Positions 13,851 to 16,680 of a stretch of 16,680 nt of DNA are shown in pieces. A model generated the notes under the pieces. It saw nothing but the letters and a program-made list of their open reading frames with translations, ran no database searches and was not told the DNA's origin. The stretch covers positions 1-16,680 of the forward strand of contig VGWZ01000014.1 of assembly GCA_016873595.1 (NCBI GenBank), given 5' to 3'. Every line of letters starts with the position of its first letter. Positions within the stretch are counted from its first letter, which is position 1. The DNA comes from Nitrospira sp. (GTDB taxonomy: Bacteria > Nitrospirota > Thermodesulfovibrionia > Thermodesulfovibrionales > SM23-35). Position numbers and translations under genes: made by a program.

Positions 13851-16169
13851 ATGGAAAAGCTATCCAATAAAAATACTTTTCTAAAATTACTCATTGTAAC
13901 CTGTACAGTTATATGCTTTTCTTTAGAATGTCATGGCGCTTCCTTGAGTAAAGGCGAGACAAAACTAATTGAAAAATATATCAACAATAGTTCTGTTGAA
14001 GATGCCGTAGGACAAATTCTTATGGTTGGTTTGCCAGCTGATTTCAACAACTACAAAGATGTAAGAAAGCTCGATGAAATACTTATTGATATTGGAGTGG
14101 GGTCAGTTATAGTCCATAATTACAATTATTTTTATAGGAAAGAATATCCGCCCAATATGTATTTAAGCAGTATCATAGAGTTCAATAATGCTATTCAGGA
14201 TAAAGCCTTGTCTGGTAAGCTGTCCTTGCCGCTTCTCGTTGCAACTGACTTTGAGAGTCCAAATGTTTCATCAATCCGTAGCGGTTTAATAATACCTCCT
14301 TCAGCCCTAGCGATCAGTGCAACACGAAATAAAGAATACATAAATTATATTGGGAGACTAGTAGGACTTCAGCTTAAAAATATAGGAATAAATATTATTT
14401 TAGGTCCGGTTCTGGACACATATAACATTAAGCAAGGTAATAGAAGTACGCTGCAGGATAGATGTTTTGCATCAACTCCACATGGGGTTGTAACAACAGC
14501 TTCTTATTTCATTAAAGGGCTGAAGGAATCAGGGATAAGTATTTTTGCCAAACATTTCCCAAGTCATGGCTCAGTTGAATCTAATCCTCATGATAATGTG
14601 ATACCTAAATATGAAGGGTCAACACAGCAGTTAGAAGATGATATAAAACCTTTCTTATATTTTAAAAAAAGTCTCGACGGCATTATGTCCTCGCATATAG
14701 TTATTGATGAGTTGAGAAAAAATGAAATTGCGACATTCTCCTCCGAATTTATTACAGGAAAACTCAAGAAAATGGGCTTTAAGGATCAAATTATTATCAC
14801 TGATGATTTGAGCAGTATGGGCGCTATCAGGAGATACTTACTTGAAAATCCAAAAGAGAATTTTTCGAGTATTGCAATAAAAGCTTTCACCGCTGGTCAT
14901 GACTTGTTAGTTTTTTCAAATTTTTCAGAGTGCGATAAAAGATCAAAATTTACTTTAAATGATTTGAAAGACGTTAAAAATTCCCTTGCTAAGTATATTA
15001 AAGGAAATGCATCCGCAGAAAAACAGTTTAGAGAGTCATTGAGAAAGATTATTTCATTGAAGGCTCGTCTTGCTAAAGATATGGGGCAGTCTGTTGAAAC
15101 GGTTTTGAACAATAAGGATAAATTTCCTGTTTATCGAATTGCATATTATGGCAGGGAAGCGCTGACTCGAAGCCAAGAATTTTTAAAGAAAATTGGTAAT
15201 CCTAACATTGACGATGGTGAAAAATTAGTTAAGGAGATCATTAGAAAGTCCAGTGTTTTGATCAATAAAAGAAATGAGTTTAATTTGACGAAAAGTCCTG
15301 TCAATTCAAAAATAGTATTTTGCGTCTACAAGGAGTTCTTGGATTTTTTCAAAGAGACCTTTGGAGCGGTATATAAGAATGCTGAATTTATAGCAATTCC
15401 ACAACTAAAAAGTGGTTCGGACTTTAAAGCATTAAAGTATAAAGTTAATGACTTATATGAAAGGGCAAACTTAATAATATACACAGTTTTAGATAAAAGT
15501 GATTCAGATTTTTTAACTTTCCTTCAAATTCATAAAAAAAAGTTTTCAGAGAAATTAGTAGTGTTCTGTCATAATAGTCCGGTAATTCTTGATAACAACG
15601 TTTTGAAAGATGCTACTATAATTTCTAATTTTACGAATCATCAACTTTCTTTTACAGTGGATATCGAAATTCTGAGGGGCGATTTAATGCCAAATGAGCT
15701 TAAAAACTTACCAATAAACATTGGTGAATATGGAAAATTTTATAATGTAGGCAATACTACTTGGATTGAGCCTGCTGATATTTCCTCATTTGAAGAATAT
15801 TTTCCTAGATATAATATTAATAGTAATTACGAGAGCTTAATCAGGAGGTATAATTTAGTAATACCAAAAAATCTACGAACCCTTGGTTTTTGCTCGCTTT
15901 ATCTTGTTGTTGTTGTTATCCTTTTGGTTTTTTGGGCGTCGGTGTCTAAGAACTTTATTAAGAAACAAAGAGATAATGCAAACTCTGTGGCTGAGAAGGA
16001 TGAAGTTCTATCTTTAAAATTCTGGATACATTCAGCTATGGTTCATTACAAAATAACTTTACCTTTATTTTTTGTATTGAGTTTAATAATATTGTTTTAT
16101 TTACCAGAAACTTCTGATTTAGTTGGAGGATTAGTAAATTTAATTAAAGTAATTAAAGGAAAGGGTTAA
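13851..16169 (+). CDS. Secreted, membrane-anchored GH3-family protein (NagZ-like)
   Basis: A 772-residue protein with a signal peptide (LKLLIVTCTVICFSLECHGA, about 11-30). Residues about 48-400 form a glycoside hydrolase family 3 barrel of the beta-N-acetylhexosaminidase kind: LLVATDFE (near 128), AKHFPSHG (233-240) and IITDDLSSMGA (315-325), where Asp318 matches the catalytic nucleophile. NagZ enzymes use an Asp-x-His acid/base pair in the loop after KHFPGHGDT. Here the loop reads SNPHDNVIP, with Asn245 in place of Asp and His247 kept, so activity is uncertain. Residues about 400-670 are an unassigned C-terminal region. Two membrane spans follow (LYLVVVVILLVFWASV near 687-702; ITLPLFFVLSLIILFYL near 734-750). 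It likely acts on peptidoglycan or another amino-sugar polymer at the cell surface. No strong ribosome binding site is seen. Confidence 0.75.
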   Translation: MEKLSNKNTFLKLLIVTCTVICFSLECHGASLSKGETKLIEKYINNSSVEDAVGQILMVGLPADFNNYKDVRKLDEILIDIGVGSVIVHNYNYFYRKEYPPNMYLSSIIEFNNAIQDKALSGKLSLPLLVATDFESPNVSSIRSGLIIPPSALAISATRNKEYINYIGRLVGLQLKNIGINIILGPVLDTYNIKQGNRSTLQDRCFASTPHGVVTTASYFIKGLKESGISIFAKHFPSHGSVESNPHDNVIPKYEGSTQQLEDDIKPFLYFKKSLDGIMSSHIVIDELRKNEIATFSSEFITGKLKKMGFKDQIIITDDLSSMGAIRRYLLENPKENFSSIAIKAFTAGHDLLVFSNFSECDKRSKFTLNDLKDVKNSLAKYIKGNASAEKQFRESLRKIISLKARLAKDMGQSVETVLNNKDKFPVYRIAYYGREALTRSQEFLKKIGNPNIDDGEKLVKEIIRKSSVLINKRNEFNLTKSPVNSKIVFCVYKEFLDFFKETFGAVYKNAEFIAIPQLKSGSDFKALKYKVNDLYERANLIIYTVLDKSDSDFLTFLQIHKKKFSEKLVVFCHNSPVILDNNVLKDATIISNFTNHQLSFTVDIEILRGDLMPNELKNLPINIGEYGKFYNVGNTTWIEPADISSFEEYFPRYNINSNYESLIRRYNLVIPKNLRTLGFCSLYLVVVVILLVFWASVSKNFIKKQRDNANSVAEKDEVLSLKFWIHSAMVHYKITLPLFFVLSLIILFYLPETSDLVGGLVNLIKVIKGKG

Positions 16170-16259
16170 AATAAGTGAAAGAACAAATAAAAGAAACAGG
16201 TACATTTTCTTGATGTTCCTTGCCATTTTCTGCAAAAAGAGCAGTGAATTAAAATCAAA

Positions 16260-16278
16260 ACAATATAAAAGGGACGGT
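16260..16278 (+). repeat. REP/RAYT-like repeat, right of the GH3 gene
   Basis: ACAATATAAAAGGGACGGT, the inverted partner of 13760-13778 with a 12-base perfect core (ATAAAAGGGACG). The two copies bracket the GH3 gene. Confidence 0.45.
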
Positions 16279-16283
16279 TCTAA

Positions 16284-16433
16284 TTGAATATTAAAAAACC
16301 AATGACGACCGTGATCATCGGCAATAGCCAGAAGATGGCGGAATTGAAGGACGAGAGTGTCCATCTCGTCGTCATGTCCTTGACTGACATAATCCGCCCA
16401 GATTATCATCAAGCTATACAAATGATTCTATGA
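16284..16433 (+). pseudogene. Remnant of the N-terminus of a DNA methyltransferase
   Basis: From TTG 16284 (or ATG 16302) the frame reads MNIKKPMTTVIIGNSQKM, then AELKDESVHLVVMSLTD, and stops at 16431-16433. Type II DNA methyltransferases of the N4/N6 class commonly begin with 'I..GDS..M.EL.DESVHLVVTSPPY', where TSPPY is the catalytic motif. The likeness runs up to the motif, which is here MSLTD, and no methyltransferase follows. I therefore read it as a decayed fragment, with catalytic motif lost and the frame closed after about 49 codons. It is GC-richer than its neighbours. The identification rests on one short motif, so chance likeness is possible. Confidence 0.45.
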
Positions 16434-16567
16434 AACAAACATCAACACATCTAATAGACAGCACACTTTTTTCCCCTGTTCGACAGTCATAGGTTAACAG
16501 AAATGAAATTTCTATGTAAAATCAAATTGTTAGCGTGAAGACAAAAATTTGGCGTGTTACTATGAAA
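16434..16567. other. Non-coding stretch, possible end of an insertion sequence
   Basis: No credible gene. It lies just past the stop of the transposase-like gene on the minus strand, where the terminal inverted repeat of that element would be expected. cccctgttcgacagtc near 16474-16489 is a candidate terminus, but the other end is outside the window, so this cannot be tested here. Confidence 0.25.
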
Positions 16568-16680
16568 TTAACCCTTCAAATCAATCCTGTATAGCTTAGG
16601 TGGCGGAGAAAAATTCAGCTTTTTCAATATATTAGCCTGTTCAGAGGTCAGTTCGGTACGCTGCAGTATTCGTCCATCTT
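16568..16680 (-). CDS. C-terminal end of a probable transposase, cut off by the window edge
   Basis: A minus-strand frame enters from the right edge, reads DGRILQRTELTSEQANILKK then LNFSPPPKLYRIDLKG, and ends in TAA. Only 37 residues are visible. The 'RTELT..Q..IL..L....PP' ending is of a kind seen at the C-terminus of IS4/IS1634-like transposases, but this is from general recall and could be wrong. A transposase would fit the accessory nature of the region. Confidence 0.4.
   Translation of the reverse strand, partial: DGRILQRTELTSEQANILKKLNFSPPPKLYRIDLKG

Noticed and set aside
16140..16421. 93-codon minus-strand frame past the GH3 gene
   Set aside because: It crosses the REP-like repeat and overlaps the plus-strand methyltransferase remnant, which has the more convincing protein likeness; its own product is a low-complexity hydrophobic tail.

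Overview
The window is AT-rich bacterial DNA. It probably comes from an anaerobe of the Nitrospirota or Desulfobacterota kind. That placement is inferred from a complete AmmeMemoRadiSam gene set, an adenosylcobalamin-dependent (class II) ribonucleotide reductase behind an NrdR box, and a 'cattgcgagg...' inverted repeat of a type common in those groups. No rRNA, tRNA or CRISPR array was seen.

Layout. At 1-545 a gene cut by the window edge runs on the minus strand. At 545-1402 there is a PIN-like protein. At 1529-1602 a REP-like inverted repeat precedes a large membrane protein with a spermidine-synthase-like domain (1663-3762). A 186-bp foldback (3775-3960) separates this from amrS (4085-5059), a 65-residue twin-arginine signal protein (5061-5258) and an amrB-amrA fusion (5255-6676). 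A second foldback (6705-6840) ends that block. An NrdR-box promoter then drives a small Cys-rich ORF and nrdJ (7015-9456).

The most unusual part lies downstream of nrdJ. The last 39-71 bp of nrdJ recur three times (9926-9964, 10533-10577, 13637-13707). Each copy keeps the nrdJ reading frame and stop codon, and nearly all differences from the resident nrdJ are synonymous. The copies divide 9457-13707 into three tandem units, all on the nrdJ strand. Unit A has two small helical proteins, unit B an MNT nucleotidyltransferase without its usual HEPN partner, and unit C a 58-residue protein plus a BsuBI/PstI-type restriction-modification pair. This looks like repeated insertion at the 3' end of nrdJ: each newcomer supplies a fresh nrdJ terminus and pushes the old one downstream, so cargo could be expressed by read-through. 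No integrase is visible in the window.

Beyond the array, a secreted, membrane-anchored GH3-family protein (13851-16169) is bracketed by inverted 19-bp REP/RAYT-like repeats. It is followed by the remnant of a DNA methyltransferase start and the end of a transposase-like gene on the minus strand, which marks the right side as accessory DNA.
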